From: Hyphomicrobiales bacterium
GTDB taxonomy: Bacteria; Pseudomonadota; Alphaproteobacteria; Rhizobiales; Beijerinckiaceae
Assembly: GCA_900470095.1 (NCBI GenBank)
Contig: UBZM01000059.1
Location: forward strand, 1-59,239
Direction of reading: 5' to 3'
DNA: 59,239 bases
The position numbers were made by a program, and so were the translations under genes. The notes below the pieces were generated by a model. The model made no database searches. It was not told where the DNA came from and was given only the letters and a program-made list of their open reading frames with translations. How positions within the stretch are numbered: the first letter of the stretch is position 1; each line of letters opens with the position of its first letter. Below, piece after piece: positions 43,894-52,596 of the stretch.

Positions 43894-44987
43894 GCGGCTC
43901 CCGACGCTTGAGTTCCGGGATCGCCTCCGTCGCGGAATTCTGGGCCAAGGAGCTACGCGCATCGCTTCCCGATGCGCTCCGCAGATGGGCCAAGCCCGAA
44001 CGCCTCCTGCGGCTCGTCATCCGCCCTGCCGAGGATCACGTCAGCATCACGCTCTTCGCTTGGGATAACCGGGAACTGTTCACCGAGCGGGCAAGTTGGG
44101 CTGAATACAGCCGCAGCGTGCTCAATCGCTGGAAGGACCGGGCAGCCTCGTTCGCGCCCAACAGCCGCATTCGGTTCGTACTGTCGGCTCCCCAGGCCAT
44201 CGCCCAGTCCCTCGTCATCCCACCGCGTGCTCAGGTCCGTGCCGAAGACATCGTTCGGGAAAACATCGCCCGGAAGACCCCGCTGAAGCCGGACGAGGTC
44301 TTTGTCGGCTATGATCTGAGAGGGGCGGCCGCCGGCAAGCTGGAGCTGCGTTATCTGCTGCTTCCCCGCGCGGTGCTCGATCAGATGCTGGCGCGCCTGG
44401 CTGTCGCTCCTTCCGAGATCGCGACGCTGGAGGGGCCCGCCTTCGAAGGCCTGCCTCCGGCATCGGTTCCGTTTGTGCAGAAGCCACACAGGCCGTCTCC
44501 CTGGTTCAAGCGGATCGCCATCGCGCTCGTGCTGCTCTCTGTGCTCGGCGCTGTGACAGGGTATCTCGCCCTCGCCTGGCGACAGGCCCAGCTCCTGAAG
44601 AGCATGGAGGCGGAGATTGCCGAGATCTCCGGGCCCGCCCAGCAGTCAACGGAAAGCCTCAGGTCCGTATTCGGGCTCGCCGACGACGTCTCGCGGCTGA
44701 CCGCGCAGCGGAGCACTCCCGGCATCGTACAGGTCTGGGACGAGCTTTCCCGCATCCTTCCCGATTCAACCTTCCTGACGGAACTCGAGATCACCGGCAC
44801 CACTCTGCGCGCGACCGGCTATTCCGACGCGGCTCCGGCCCTGATCAAGCTGCTGGAGGAATCGCCGATCCTGCACAATGCGACCCTTTCCGGCCCGTTA
44901 GTGTTCGACCGCAGCACGGGCAAGGAGAATTTCTCGCTCCGCGCCACCCTGCGCCAAGCCCGTCTCCCAGCAGAGGAGGGCAAATGA
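43890..44987 (+). CDS. gspL: T2SS assembly protein GspL (PilN-like)
   Basis: A bitopic inner-membrane protein of 365 residues. The cytoplasmic part (1-205) binds GspE in other systems; one helix, RIAIALVLLSVLGAVTGYLALAW (about 212-234), follows, and the periplasmic part has VWDELSRILPDSTFLTELEI and SLRATL, typical of PilN/GspL ferredoxin-like folds. Only the ATG at 43890, overlapping the gspG stop, fits. It is a platform subunit rather than a secreted protein. Confidence 0.82.
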   Translation: MSGSRRLSSGIASVAEFWAKELRASLPDALRRWAKPERLLRLVIRPAEDHVSITLFAWDNRELFTERASWAEYSRSVLNRWKDRAASFAPNSRIRFVLSAPQAIAQSLVIPPRAQVRAEDIVRENIARKTPLKPDEVFVGYDLRGAAAGKLELRYLLLPRAVLDQMLARLAVAPSEIATLEGPAFEGLPPASVPFVQKPHRPSPWFKRIAIALVLLSVLGAVTGYLALAWRQAQLLKSMEAEIAEISGPAQQSTESLRSVFGLADDVSRLTAQRSTPGIVQVWDELSRILPDSTFLTELEITGTTLRATGYSDAAPALIKLLEESPILHNATLSGPLVFDRSTGKENFSLRATLRQARLPAEEGK

Positions 44988-44988
44988 G

Positions 44989-45549
44989 ATGTGGCGACAA
45001 ATCAAGAGCTGGACCCGTTTCATCGCCTTCGTCGCCGCGAACGGATTGATCCTGGCGGGGATCTATCTGTTCATGATCGACCCCGCGCTCCAGATCCTGA
45101 GGGATCAGGAAACCCAGATCACCCAGAACGCCGTCATGATCGAGCATCTCGGTTCGGCTGTCGCCCGCAGGCAGTCGTTGTCCGCGCTGCGCCCTGAGGA
45201 TGTCGATGGGGCCAGGCGGCGCTTTCTCCAGGGCGATACCGAGAGCCTTTCGACCGCCGACCTGCTGACCCGGCTTCGCGAGGTCGCCGATCGGCACGCC
45301 GTGAGCTTCAATTCGGTGGCGGTCTTGCCGGCGCGCAACTGGTCCGGACATCGCATGATCGGAGCGAGGATCGAGTTCACCGCTGCGACGCCACGTGTCG
45401 CCGAAGTCCTGTCGAGTCTCGAAGACGGCCCTTCGTTCTTCTTCATCCGGAACGCCAAACTGACAGCGCCGAGCGAGGCAGAGGCCATCGACAACAGACT
45501 GGGCGTCGCGATCGAGATCTATGGGGTGACGCGATGGTCAAAGGGCTGA
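44989..45549 (+). CDS. gspM: T2SS assembly protein GspM
   Basis: A 186-residue inner-membrane protein. One N-terminal helix (FIAFVAANGLILAGIYLFMI, about 9-28) is followed by a periplasmic domain with EDVDGARRRFLQGDTESLSTADLLTRLREVADRH, the pattern of GspM. It pairs with GspL in the inner-membrane platform. It begins two bases after the gspL stop, and its 3' end overlaps the next start by 16 bases, so it is translationally linked. Confidence 0.8.
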   Translation: MWRQIKSWTRFIAFVAANGLILAGIYLFMIDPALQILRDQETQITQNAVMIEHLGSAVARRQSLSALRPEDVDGARRRFLQGDTESLSTADLLTRLREVADRHAVSFNSVAVLPARNWSGHRMIGARIEFTAATPRVAEVLSSLEDGPSFFFIRNAKLTAPSEAEAIDNRLGVAIEIYGVTRWSKG

Positions 45550-46085
45550 GCGTCGGCAGGACTGGCCTCGCCAAGGCGACAGGCTTCGCAAGCCTTGCCG
45601 CGATGACGGTCTTCGCCGGAAACTTCGCGTGGCGGAGCCTTGCGGGCCCAATCGATCCCCCGCCCGCTTCCGCGGTGACGAAGGCCGCATCGATCACGAG
45701 CGATGCGCTCACTCCGCCGGCCGAGTCGCCGCGCTATCAGCCCGGCATGTTGAATACGAGACCGCTGTTCTCACCCAGCAGGCGGCCGCCGGCACGTGTC
45801 GTCGCAAGGGCTCCCCTGCCAGAGCCGGTCGCAAGCCCGGCCTTCGAACCACCGCCGAACTATCTGATCGGGGGGGTCGTCGTCTCCTCCGGCTTGAGCA
45901 AGGCGCTGCTGCGCCGACAGTTGCGCGAAGCCGGGCGCTGGTTTGCCTTGGGCGAAGCGACCGATGAGGGGTGGGTCGTCGCATCGATCAATCCGGAGAT
46001 GGTGACGCTGGCCCGTGGAGCACGGCAGGTGACGCTGCCTCTCCACGCCCGCGCGCAGGGCCAATCGGCGACGATGACGCGCTGA
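45534..46085 (+). CDS. T2SS GspC-like inner-membrane protein (GspC/GspN position)
   Basis: A 183-residue protein with one N-terminal membrane helix (FASLAAMTVFAGNFAW), a proline-rich linker and a small periplasmic domain: YLIGGVVVSSGLSKALLRRQ ... GRWFALGEATDEGWVVASIN. This resembles the homology region of GspC, which docks on the secretin, though the gene sits where gspN is found. No other gspC occurs here, so it may take that role. The ATG at 45534 overlaps the gspM end. Confidence 0.7.
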   Translation: MVKGLSVGRTGLAKATGFASLAAMTVFAGNFAWRSLAGPIDPPPASAVTKAASITSDALTPPAESPRYQPGMLNTRPLFSPSRRPPARVVARAPLPEPVASPAFEPPPNYLIGGVVVSSGLSKALLRRQLREAGRWFALGEATDEGWVVASINPEMVTLARGARQVTLPLHARAQGQSATMTR

Positions 46086-46100
46086 GCGCTCCGCTGGATC

Positions 46101-46193
46101 TTCGGACCGGACATTATATCCGCTCTGATGATCCACCTTCATTGATCGCATCGACTGTCCTGAAAACCGCGCTCCACTTTTCGGGCCGATGCT
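46101..46193. repeat. Composite palindromic repeat between convergent T2SS genes
   Basis: A dyad close to those at 24111-24219 occupies 46148-46193 (GCATCGACTGTCC to GGGCCGATGCT), preceded by a second dyad-like segment at 46102-46132 resembling that at 24061-24093. It fills the space between the convergent gspC-like and prepilin peptidase genes and could act as a bidirectional terminator. Confidence 0.7.
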
Positions 46194-46715
46194 CTAGCCG
46201 CCGTGAAACCGCCAGAGCCATGCATCGATGATCTCGGCCATCGATGCACCGGTCAGGATTGCAAAGCCCACGACCGATGCGACGCCCAGCCCCAGAAACG
46301 GACCGAAGGGCAGTGGCTGCCGGGCATCGAAACTCGAATCGAGGAGGCGGCGCGCCAGCAGGTAAAGCAAGGCCGAGAGCGAGGCCAGGACGAGGGCGAA
46401 GGCGAGGCCCTCCATGCCGGTCCAGGTCCCTGCTGCGGCTGCGAACTTGACGTCGCCGAGCCCGAGGCCGTCATAGCCGCGATAAGCCCGAAAGGCCCGT
46501 TGCACGAGCCAGAGACCACCACCTCCGAGCGCAGCCCCGGCGAGCGCCGAGACCGGATCGGTCACGCCGAGAAGGAAAGATGCCGCGATCCCCGATGCGA
46601 AGATCGCCAGGTTGACTGGATCGGGAATGATCATCTGCCGGAGATCGACCGCGGCCGCGTAGCAGATCAGCCCGACGAGAACCGCGAGTGCCGCAAGGTG
46701 AGCGAGATCCGGCAT
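46194..46715 (-). CDS. Prepilin peptidase, A24 family, minimal form
   Basis: A membrane aspartic peptidase of 173 residues with about six helices, which cuts the leader peptides of the pseudopilins. The two catalytic Asp residues are recognisable: D24 in AAAVDLRQMIIPDPVN and D88 in GLGLGDVKFAAAAG. The N-terminal methyltransferase domain with four cysteines of full GspO is absent, as in CpaA/TadV. It lies downstream of gspK in the same orientation, 24 bp from it, so it is the peptidase of this system. Confidence 0.85.
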   Translation of the reverse strand: MPDLAHLAALAVLVGLICYAAAVDLRQMIIPDPVNLAIFASGIAASFLLGVTDPVSALAGAALGGGGLWLVQRAFRAYRGYDGLGLGDVKFAAAAGTWTGMEGLAFALVLASLSALLYLLARRLLDSSFDARQPLPFGPFLGLGVASVVGFAILTGASMAEIIDAWLWRFHGG

Positions 46716-46739
46716 CTCCCAGCCCCTAGAGACGATGCT

Positions 46740-47675
46740 TCAGCATGGCGGCATTCGCCCGCCAGCGTCAGCATCCGAACGCGGCGCCCCTTCACGCCAT
46801 TCGCGGATACGATAGCCCGTTGGCAGGTCCTGCGAGATCTCCACGACGGCGTGGCGCGCGACGCGCACACCGGAACCGGTCAACGCCTCGCTCCCGATCA
46901 GGAAAGCCCTGCCTGCCGTTTCAGAGATGTAGAGGGCCGGCAGGTCCCGTCGGGCCACCTCCCGCGACAGGGCGGCCCCCCCCGGCGCCAGGGCCACAAG
47001 CAGTTGAAGAGGGGCGACGGTGGGGTCGAACCCGGTGCTGCCGGAATTGACGGTGACCAAGGGGAGAAGCGCCTGAAACAGATCGCGGCCCACACCGGGA
47101 ATGTGATTGAGCTCGAACACTGATTTCAGCGCCCGTACCGAGGAGGAGCTCCCGGATGCCGCGCTGCCCGTGCCCTGCGAGAGCTCGCGCAATCCCCTGA
47201 TGTTCCGCACGATCAGGGCTGCCGCCTCGCCGTTCGCGCTCACACCTCGGATGAGGGCATCGACCAGTTCCATGTTGGCGGTGTTGAGATCGACCTTGCC
47301 GCCTTCGTCCGCGACGGAGATCGCCAATGTCCAGCCATCGCCCAGGCTGCAGCCCAGCGGCGAACCGTCAGCACTGAAGCGGCCAGTGGGAGCCCGCCCC
47401 TGCGAAGTGCCGGAGAGGAGATCGAGGATCGCGATCTTGATGCCGATACTCGCCATCGCCTCGGCACGGGCATGCTGCGACAGGCTCGCGGCCTCGATGG
47501 CGCGATAGCGCGCCGCCACGATGTAGGTCATGAACAGCAGGCCAAGGAGCCCGGTCGCCCAGATCACGACGAGCAGCGCAAAACCGCTATCGTTGCGGCT
47601 TTCCGCGCGGTCCGCTGCCCTCGGGTTTCCCGCAGGCCAGCGATGGGGATAGCGGCTCGGCCGTGCTCTCATCAT
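46740..47675 (-). CDS. gspK: T2SS minor pseudopilin GspK
   Basis: The minor pseudopilin (311 residues) that caps the pseudopilus with GspI and GspJ. A Gly-Phe cleavage site precedes the hydrophobic ALLVVIWATGLLGLLFMTYI (residue ~32-52). The GspK core VADEGGKVDLNTANMELVDAL and the SAM-like helical insert around LSQGTGSAASGSSSSVRALKSVFEL are present. Two consecutive ATGs occur at 47675 and 47672. It follows the Sco-cytochrome c gene by 124 bp on the same strand, linking pseudopilin and copper genes. Confidence 0.88.
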   Translation of the reverse strand: MMRARPSRYPHRWPAGNPRAADRAESRNDSGFALLVVIWATGLLGLLFMTYIVAARYRAIEAASLSQHARAEAMASIGIKIAILDLLSGTSQGRAPTGRFSADGSPLGCSLGDGWTLAISVADEGGKVDLNTANMELVDALIRGVSANGEAAALIVRNIRGLRELSQGTGSAASGSSSSVRALKSVFELNHIPGVGRDLFQALLPLVTVNSGSTGFDPTVAPLQLLVALAPGGAALSREVARRDLPALYISETAGRAFLIGSEALTGSGVRVARHAVVEISQDLPTGYRIREWREGAPRSDADAGGRMPPC

Positions 47676-47799
47676 CTGCCGCCCGAATCCAAGGCAAGGA
47701 CCCAGGAACTGTGGCGCTGCCCTCCGGAAATGTCATTCCCAAAGCGAGAGCGGTGGTTGCGGGCCCTCGGCAGGCAACCGCCGGCACGCAGGATGCAGG

Positions 47800-48771
47800 T
47801 CAGTGACGATGCCCCGCATGAGGATCCTTCTTGTTCGACGCAGAGACATAGGACATGGCGTCGACATAGGCGATCAGATCCGCCGCATCATTCTTCGACA
47901 GGCCGAGCGTCGGCATGCGGATCTTGTACGCTCCCGACAGCTCGAGCGCGATCGGGTCCTTCTTGGCCCGCATCTGGTCGGGCTCGATGAGGTAGTTCAC
48001 AATCCAGTCGCGATCCCGGCGAGCCGTGAGCGCCTGTAGGTCGGGGCCGACGCGCTTGCCGCTGCCGATGGTATGACAGGAGGCACAAGCCTTGATGAAC
48101 AGGGCTTGGCCCGGCAAGCCGGTCGAGGTGGCCGCGATCGGGCGCTCGCCGCGCGCGGCCGCGCCGCCTGCCGCAGCGGTCTCGGCTTTCCCCAGCTGGT
48201 TGCGCCAGTCGGGATCCATCGACTTGATCGTCATGGCCAGCGTGTTCAGGTCACTGAAGGCCGAATCCTTGGCCCACTCGCCGGTCACGTCATTGCCCAG
48301 CATGACATCGCTGCGGTGTTCGAACACCTTGCGGCTTCTCTCGCCGAGCTTGTGCCGGAGCACGGTGATGTCGGCGGGATTGCCGGTCAGGAAGACCCAG
48401 CCCGGCCCGGTCTGAAACACCTCCGCATAGTTCTTGAGCTTGTCGGGAGTGTCGACTTCCGGTTCGATGCTGATCGAGACAAAGAAAATCCGACTGCCCA
48501 CGAGGTCGCCGAGCTTGTCCTTCACCTGCGCCAGGCGCGCGGTCATCACAGGGCAGATGTCTCGACAGGTCGTATAGATGAAGCTGACGACGACGATCTT
48601 GCCCTTGATGACGTCATCGTAGAACTGCAGCGTCTTGCCGTCCTGCGTGACGACCGGGACGTTGGGCAGATACCCCGGCCCCCAGGGCGAGCCGGCCGGG
48701 GCCGCAATGCTGCCGCCGACACTTCCAAACAGTGCGAGAATGGCGCTGATCGCAAAAAGTCGTGTCAGCAT
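47800..48771 (-). CDS. SCO1/SenC-cytochrome c fusion protein
   Basis: A secreted or periplasmic two-domain protein of 323 residues. The signal peptide (to about residue 23, AAPAGS) is followed by a SCO/thioredoxin domain with C69 and C73 in TTCRDICPVM and a His near H152 (EHRSDVMLGND), which would bind one copper. A linker rich in Ala leads to a cytochrome c domain with C229-A-S-C232-H233 and probable ligand M286 in RMPTLGLS. The tail ends HAGHRH. The start at 48771 gives a proper signal peptide. It lies just downstream of the multicopper oxidase gene and could load copper or carry electrons for it. Confidence 0.88.
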   Translation of the reverse strand: MLTRLFAISAILALFGSVGGSIAAPAGSPWGPGYLPNVPVVTQDGKTLQFYDDVIKGKIVVVSFIYTTCRDICPVMTARLAQVKDKLGDLVGSRIFFVSISIEPEVDTPDKLKNYAEVFQTGPGWVFLTGNPADITVLRHKLGERSRKVFEHRSDVMLGNDVTGEWAKDSAFSDLNTLAMTIKSMDPDWRNQLGKAETAAAGGAAARGERPIAATSTGLPGQALFIKACASCHTIGSGKRVGPDLQALTARRDRDWIVNYLIEPDQMRAKKDPIALELSGAYKIRMPTLGLSKNDAADLIAYVDAMSYVSASNKKDPHAGHRH

Positions 48772-48838
48772 GAACGGCCCCTCTCTTCCTACGAATGCGG
48801 CCTCGACTTCGGCCAGGTCTTCAGGCGGCGACGCCCGC

Positions 48839-51241
48839 TCAGGTCTTGGAAGCAACCTTCACAATTCTCGGATCGCCCTCCGGCAGTATCTCGGGCTGTT
48901 TCCAGACCACGCCATTGGGTGTCGGGATCGGCGTCATCGTGGGCACATAGTGCGGCTGCCCCTTGTAGTTGGGGTCCCCGGGCGGCGGGGTGAGCAGCTG
49001 GTAGCGCAGCAGCATCGCGAAATCCTCGTGAACCGTGTTGTGGCAATGGTTCACATAGGCGCCGCCGAACTCACCGAAGCGCACCTGGAATTTCACCTTG
49101 CCCGAGGGCCGCAGGCGCCAGACATCCTTGCGCACCAGCCTTTCAGTATCCGGAATGGAGAGGCTGCCCCGGTCCATGGTGACGCCCTCCTCGAAGTGGA
49201 GGTGGATGGGATGGTCCCAGCCGCCGCCGCCATTGACGAGCGTCCAGTGTTCCACCTCTCCCGGCTTTGGAATGAGGGCGGAGATACGGTTGGCGTTGAG
49301 CGTGTGCGCCGCCTGACCATTGACCTTGATGCTCCAGGGGAAGGCCTTGATGTCTCCGCATTCGGGGGTGCACTGCCCGTCCGCCCCGCGTGAATCGCCA
49401 TCCCCCGACCGGCCGAACTCGATCACCCGCTCGCGAACCGGCGCGACGATCGGAATCTGCGTGGTCAGTGTCTTGGTCCCCGCCCTCCACTCGGGATCGG
49501 CAAAGTTGGCGCTGCGATCCTTGTCGATCGGATTATTGGCATTGTAGACCTTGCCGGGGTTGTCGACGCTCTGGACCTGGCTGACGATTCTGAATTCGAG
49601 GATCGGGCCGACGCAGGGGTCGTCATCCCGGCCCTTGAAGGCCTTGTCCATGGAGACGGCGCCCTTGGGCTTGCGTCCGTCGGTCTGCTCCAGCAGATTC
49701 ACCAGAAAGACGCTGTCACCCGGCGCAAAGGCCGAGAAATCGACGACGATGTCGTAGCGCTCCGCAACGCCCTGCTCGTCCAGCTCGGTGAGCAGAATCG
49801 GGTTGACCACCAGGTTGCCGTCATTGGCGATGAAGTAGAACGGTACCTTCGTGCCTTGCGAGAACCGTGAGCTCTTGTTCACGCCCAGTGCGAGCTTGAT
49901 GAAGCGCGACATGGACGCATTCAGGAAGCGGAAACGGTAGCGTCGCGGCAGCACCTCGAAATGCGGATAATAGGTGCCGTTGACGCAGAGCATGTCGCCG
50001 AGGAAGCCGTCGGTGTCGAAGATGTCGAAACGGCACTGGCCATCGGCGTCAAAGGCAGGGTTGGAAATGACCATGTTGACGTCGAAATCGAGATTGCCCC
50101 ATTTCAACTGCGTGCCGCTCGGCAGCCGGAGGTTGATGCCATCGTCGAGATCCTCCCGCCCGCGATCGGGCCCGCTGTAGAAATTGCAGAGTGCGAACAT
50201 GCCCTTGTGGACATTCTCGGCCGTGAAGAAGAAGCGGTGGTCGTGGAACCAGAGGCTGCCCTGGATTTCCCTGAAATCTCCGGGAACGGGGACAAGCCCA
50301 TCGCCGTCGTCGGGCCCGGAGCATTTGCGCACATAGTCGCGGTCGCCCGTCGGCCAGAGGCTCGGCATGTCGCGCCGGGCCATGGTGATTCCCCAGTGAT
50401 AGTCATAGAAGGTCCCGGGGAAGTGGAAGGCATTGCAGGCGCCATCGCTTTCGGCGCCGTTATGGGCGTTGTGGAAATGGATCGAGATCTCGTTCCGGCC
50501 AAAGCCGCCATTGGCCGCCCTGTCGACCGGGAGATCATTGTACATCCGGGTCAGGACGGGTTCGCCATAGCGCGCCTTGATCAGGATCGGCATGCCGAGA
50601 CCGTTGCGCGTGCCCGCCATATTGCCGGCTTGTCCCGGCTGTCGTGAGCCAAAGCTCCACATCGCGTTCGGGTTCTGGTCGGGCATGCCGTCGCAGAACT
50701 TGTTGCCAGGCCTGGCCTGCCCGATCGACAGCAGATAGCCCTTTTGGGGATAGAGTTCCTCCCAGCGCTGATGCGCGAAGAACTCACCGGGCGGACGCCC
50801 TTCCATCGGTCCGACCCCGGTCACCGGATTGCGGTACACAGCGCCACGGGAATTGCTGAAATCGGTGTGATACGAGAAATTCCTGGCTGGCGGTTCCTGC
50901 CCTCCCCCCGCGAACTGCCAGGCGGCGTCGCCATTCGACATGCGCAGAAGCGGGACCGGCTTCTGGACTTCGGGCCGCCGCATGGCGTCGTGATACCTGA
51001 CCGCGCCAAAGATGGGGCTTCGTGGCGCCCCTGTCGGCACCTGCGCATAGGCGCTCTTGGCGAAGGGACTGAGCCCATGTTTCGCGATCAGCAGCCCACC
51101 GGCGGTGAAAAAGCCCCATCGCAGCAGGTCGCGTTTGGTGATCTGGCCCACCGAGAGGGCCCTGACGATCTCGAGCCGGTTTTCGAGGGCCCGCCGAGCT
51201 TCTCTCAACCGGACGCCAGTGGTTTCGCGTGGAAGATACAC
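48839..51241 (-). CDS. Large multicopper oxidase, candidate T2SS cargo
   Basis: An 800-residue cupredoxin-type oxidase. Copper-site motifs are H255/H257 in ISIHFHNAHNG, H333/H335 in LWFHDHRFF, H677/H680/H682 in WDHPIHLHFEEG and H732-C733-H734 with H738 and M743 in VNHCHNTVHEDFAMLL, so T1, T2 and T3 copper sites look complete. A possible Tat-like signal lies at residues 35-66 (TKRDLLRWGFF followed by a hydrophobic stretch), with KR rather than RR. Enzymes of this kind oxidise phenols, bilirubin, Mn(II) or Cu(I) with oxygen; the substrate is unknown. Embedded in the T2SS cluster, it may be secreted by it; inference. Confidence 0.9.
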   Translation of the reverse strand: MYLPRETTGVRLREARRALENRLEIVRALSVGQITKRDLLRWGFFTAGGLLIAKHGLSPFAKSAYAQVPTGAPRSPIFGAVRYHDAMRRPEVQKPVPLLRMSNGDAAWQFAGGGQEPPARNFSYHTDFSNSRGAVYRNPVTGVGPMEGRPPGEFFAHQRWEELYPQKGYLLSIGQARPGNKFCDGMPDQNPNAMWSFGSRQPGQAGNMAGTRNGLGMPILIKARYGEPVLTRMYNDLPVDRAANGGFGRNEISIHFHNAHNGAESDGACNAFHFPGTFYDYHWGITMARRDMPSLWPTGDRDYVRKCSGPDDGDGLVPVPGDFREIQGSLWFHDHRFFFTAENVHKGMFALCNFYSGPDRGREDLDDGINLRLPSGTQLKWGNLDFDVNMVISNPAFDADGQCRFDIFDTDGFLGDMLCVNGTYYPHFEVLPRRYRFRFLNASMSRFIKLALGVNKSSRFSQGTKVPFYFIANDGNLVVNPILLTELDEQGVAERYDIVVDFSAFAPGDSVFLVNLLEQTDGRKPKGAVSMDKAFKGRDDDPCVGPILEFRIVSQVQSVDNPGKVYNANNPIDKDRSANFADPEWRAGTKTLTTQIPIVAPVRERVIEFGRSGDGDSRGADGQCTPECGDIKAFPWSIKVNGQAAHTLNANRISALIPKPGEVEHWTLVNGGGGWDHPIHLHFEEGVTMDRGSLSIPDTERLVRKDVWRLRPSGKVKFQVRFGEFGGAYVNHCHNTVHEDFAMLLRYQLLTPPPGDPNYKGQPHYVPTMTPIPTPNGVVWKQPEILPEGDPRIVKVASKT

Positions 51242-51535
51242 AACCGCCTCCCTCCGTGCTGAAAACGAGCAAAATATCGGAGGAATTCTAGTTTTCAGGC
51301 GGAGGCGACTGAAGGGGCGAAGGTCGGTTCGCGCATGGAACCAAAGTCCGTGACCTTGGTCGTACGACCCTCTTGTCTTGCCTGAAAACGATTGCGGCTG
51401 GGGAGATTCTACGGAACGGCCAAGTCACTGAAACGGTTCAAAACACAGACTGAAATTCATACTCAAACCGAAAACTGCACAGCCAATACAGACCTTGCAA
51501 CGAGATCTTCATGCCAATGAGTAAGAACAATCATA
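51242..51535. promoter_or_regulatory. Leader region of the multicopper oxidase operon
   Basis: This 294-bp region before the oxidase is AT-rich for this genome from about 51420. It contains three copies of CTGAAAAC: 51259-51266, the inverse GTTTTCAG at 51291-51298 and again at 51381-51388; the last two form a 10-bp inverted repeat, GTTTTCAGGC / GCCTGAAAAC. A perfect 12-bp palindrome, GGTCGTACGACC, lies at 51358-51369. These are plausible binding sites for a metal- or stress-responsive regulator. No gene is seen. Confidence 0.45.
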
Positions 51536-52168
51536 TCACTCTGGAATAATAGGAAAATTGAGCTCAAAATCCTCCAACCTACGTTGGACAATAACCCTGA
51601 CATGTAGATTGACGAGACGTGGGAGCCGCTCGGAATTTTTCCATTCATCATGCCAGCGCCCCGGCGCCCCCTCCTCCAGCGAGCCGAAATAGCTGAATGT
51701 GGCCGAAACCACGCCCCGTGCAAGGACCTCTCCCGTGTTCTGGACCGACAACGCGGCGGCACCAATCGACATCAGCGCTGAGCCGAAAACCAGGGCGCCG
51801 GCGCCCTGCGCCCCGGTGTTCTCACTCGCAATCGTGATCGCAAGTATTCCCCCTGCCTGCGCGTCTCCGTTGCTCAAGGTGACGAAAGACACCCTGTCGG
51901 CGAGACCTTCGAACATCACCAGCGGCCGCTCCGTCGCACGCGGTTGAACGAGTGGCAGCGCGCCGGCCAGCCAGCCGGAGATGGCGGCCGCCCCGACGGC
52001 GATCTCGGCGCCGCGGTCGCGCAGCCGCCCCGCCTCGGCGACCCTGCTCGCAAAGCTCAGCGTCAACGCGAAGAGCCCCAGCGTCAGGGAGAGCAGGACC
52101 AGCCCGACCAGCACCTCGAGAAGGACGAAGCCACTGGTCCGGTCGCCGGAATGCGAGCCTTCGGTCAT
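51536..52168 (-). CDS. gspJ: T2SS minor pseudopilin GspJ-like
   Basis: A 210-residue pseudopilin: Gly-Phe cleavage in SGFVLLEVLVGLVLLSLTLGLF (residues ~13-33) and a larger C-terminal domain, as in GspJ. The start at 52168 overlaps the gspI stop (ATGA). The assignment to GspJ rather than H or I rests on gene order and length. Confidence 0.8.
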   Translation of the reverse strand: MTEGSHSGDRTSGFVLLEVLVGLVLLSLTLGLFALTLSFASRVAEAGRLRDRGAEIAVGAAAISGWLAGALPLVQPRATERPLVMFEGLADRVSFVTLSNGDAQAGGILAITIASENTGAQGAGALVFGSALMSIGAAALSVQNTGEVLARGVVSATFSYFGSLEEGAPGRWHDEWKNSERLPRLVNLHVRVIVQRRLEDFELNFPIIPE

Positions 52169-52596
52169 GGCCCGGACCTCGGTGCAATTTCGAGGGACGA
52201 CAAGGTCACGGAGCGAGTGCCATTGCTGACGGGATCGGAGACGGTAACGTCGACCCACAGGCTCTCGACCTGCCGGTTCTCGCCGAGCTTGACCGAGCCG
52301 TAGCTGCGTACGACCGCACGCCATTCATAACCATTGTCGAACCTGGCGGCCGTCGTTCCCGGCCGCAGGGGGAAGTCCTGCCCGGCAGATGCCAGCTTGC
52401 TCCTGGCGAGCAGCGTCGCGAAGGTCAGGAAGCTGGCCTGGCGGTCGCCGCGCATCGCTACGGCAAAGGCGGTCAGGAGCAAGGCCAGGACGACCACCAG
52501 GATCGCAAAGGCGACCAGGAACTCGAGCAGCGTATAGCCCGCCTGGGCTGCGTCGCTGACGCCCTCGCTCCGGGCCCTATTGATCGAGCGTGACAT
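52165..52596 (-). CDS. gspI: T2SS minor pseudopilin GspI
   Basis: A pseudopilin of 143 residues with the leader cut before YTLLEFLVAFAILVVVLALL (residue ~21), giving Tyr in place of the usual Phe/Met, and a compact C-terminal domain containing WRAVVRSYGSVKLGENRQVESLWVDV. It sits between gspJ and gspH with overlapping ends, as expected of GspI. Confidence 0.82.
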   Translation of the reverse strand: MSRSINRARSEGVSDAAQAGYTLLEFLVAFAILVVVLALLLTAFAVAMRGDRQASFLTFATLLARSKLASAGQDFPLRPGTTAARFDNGYEWRAVVRSYGSVKLGENRQVESLWVDVTVSDPVSNGTRSVTLSSLEIAPRSGP

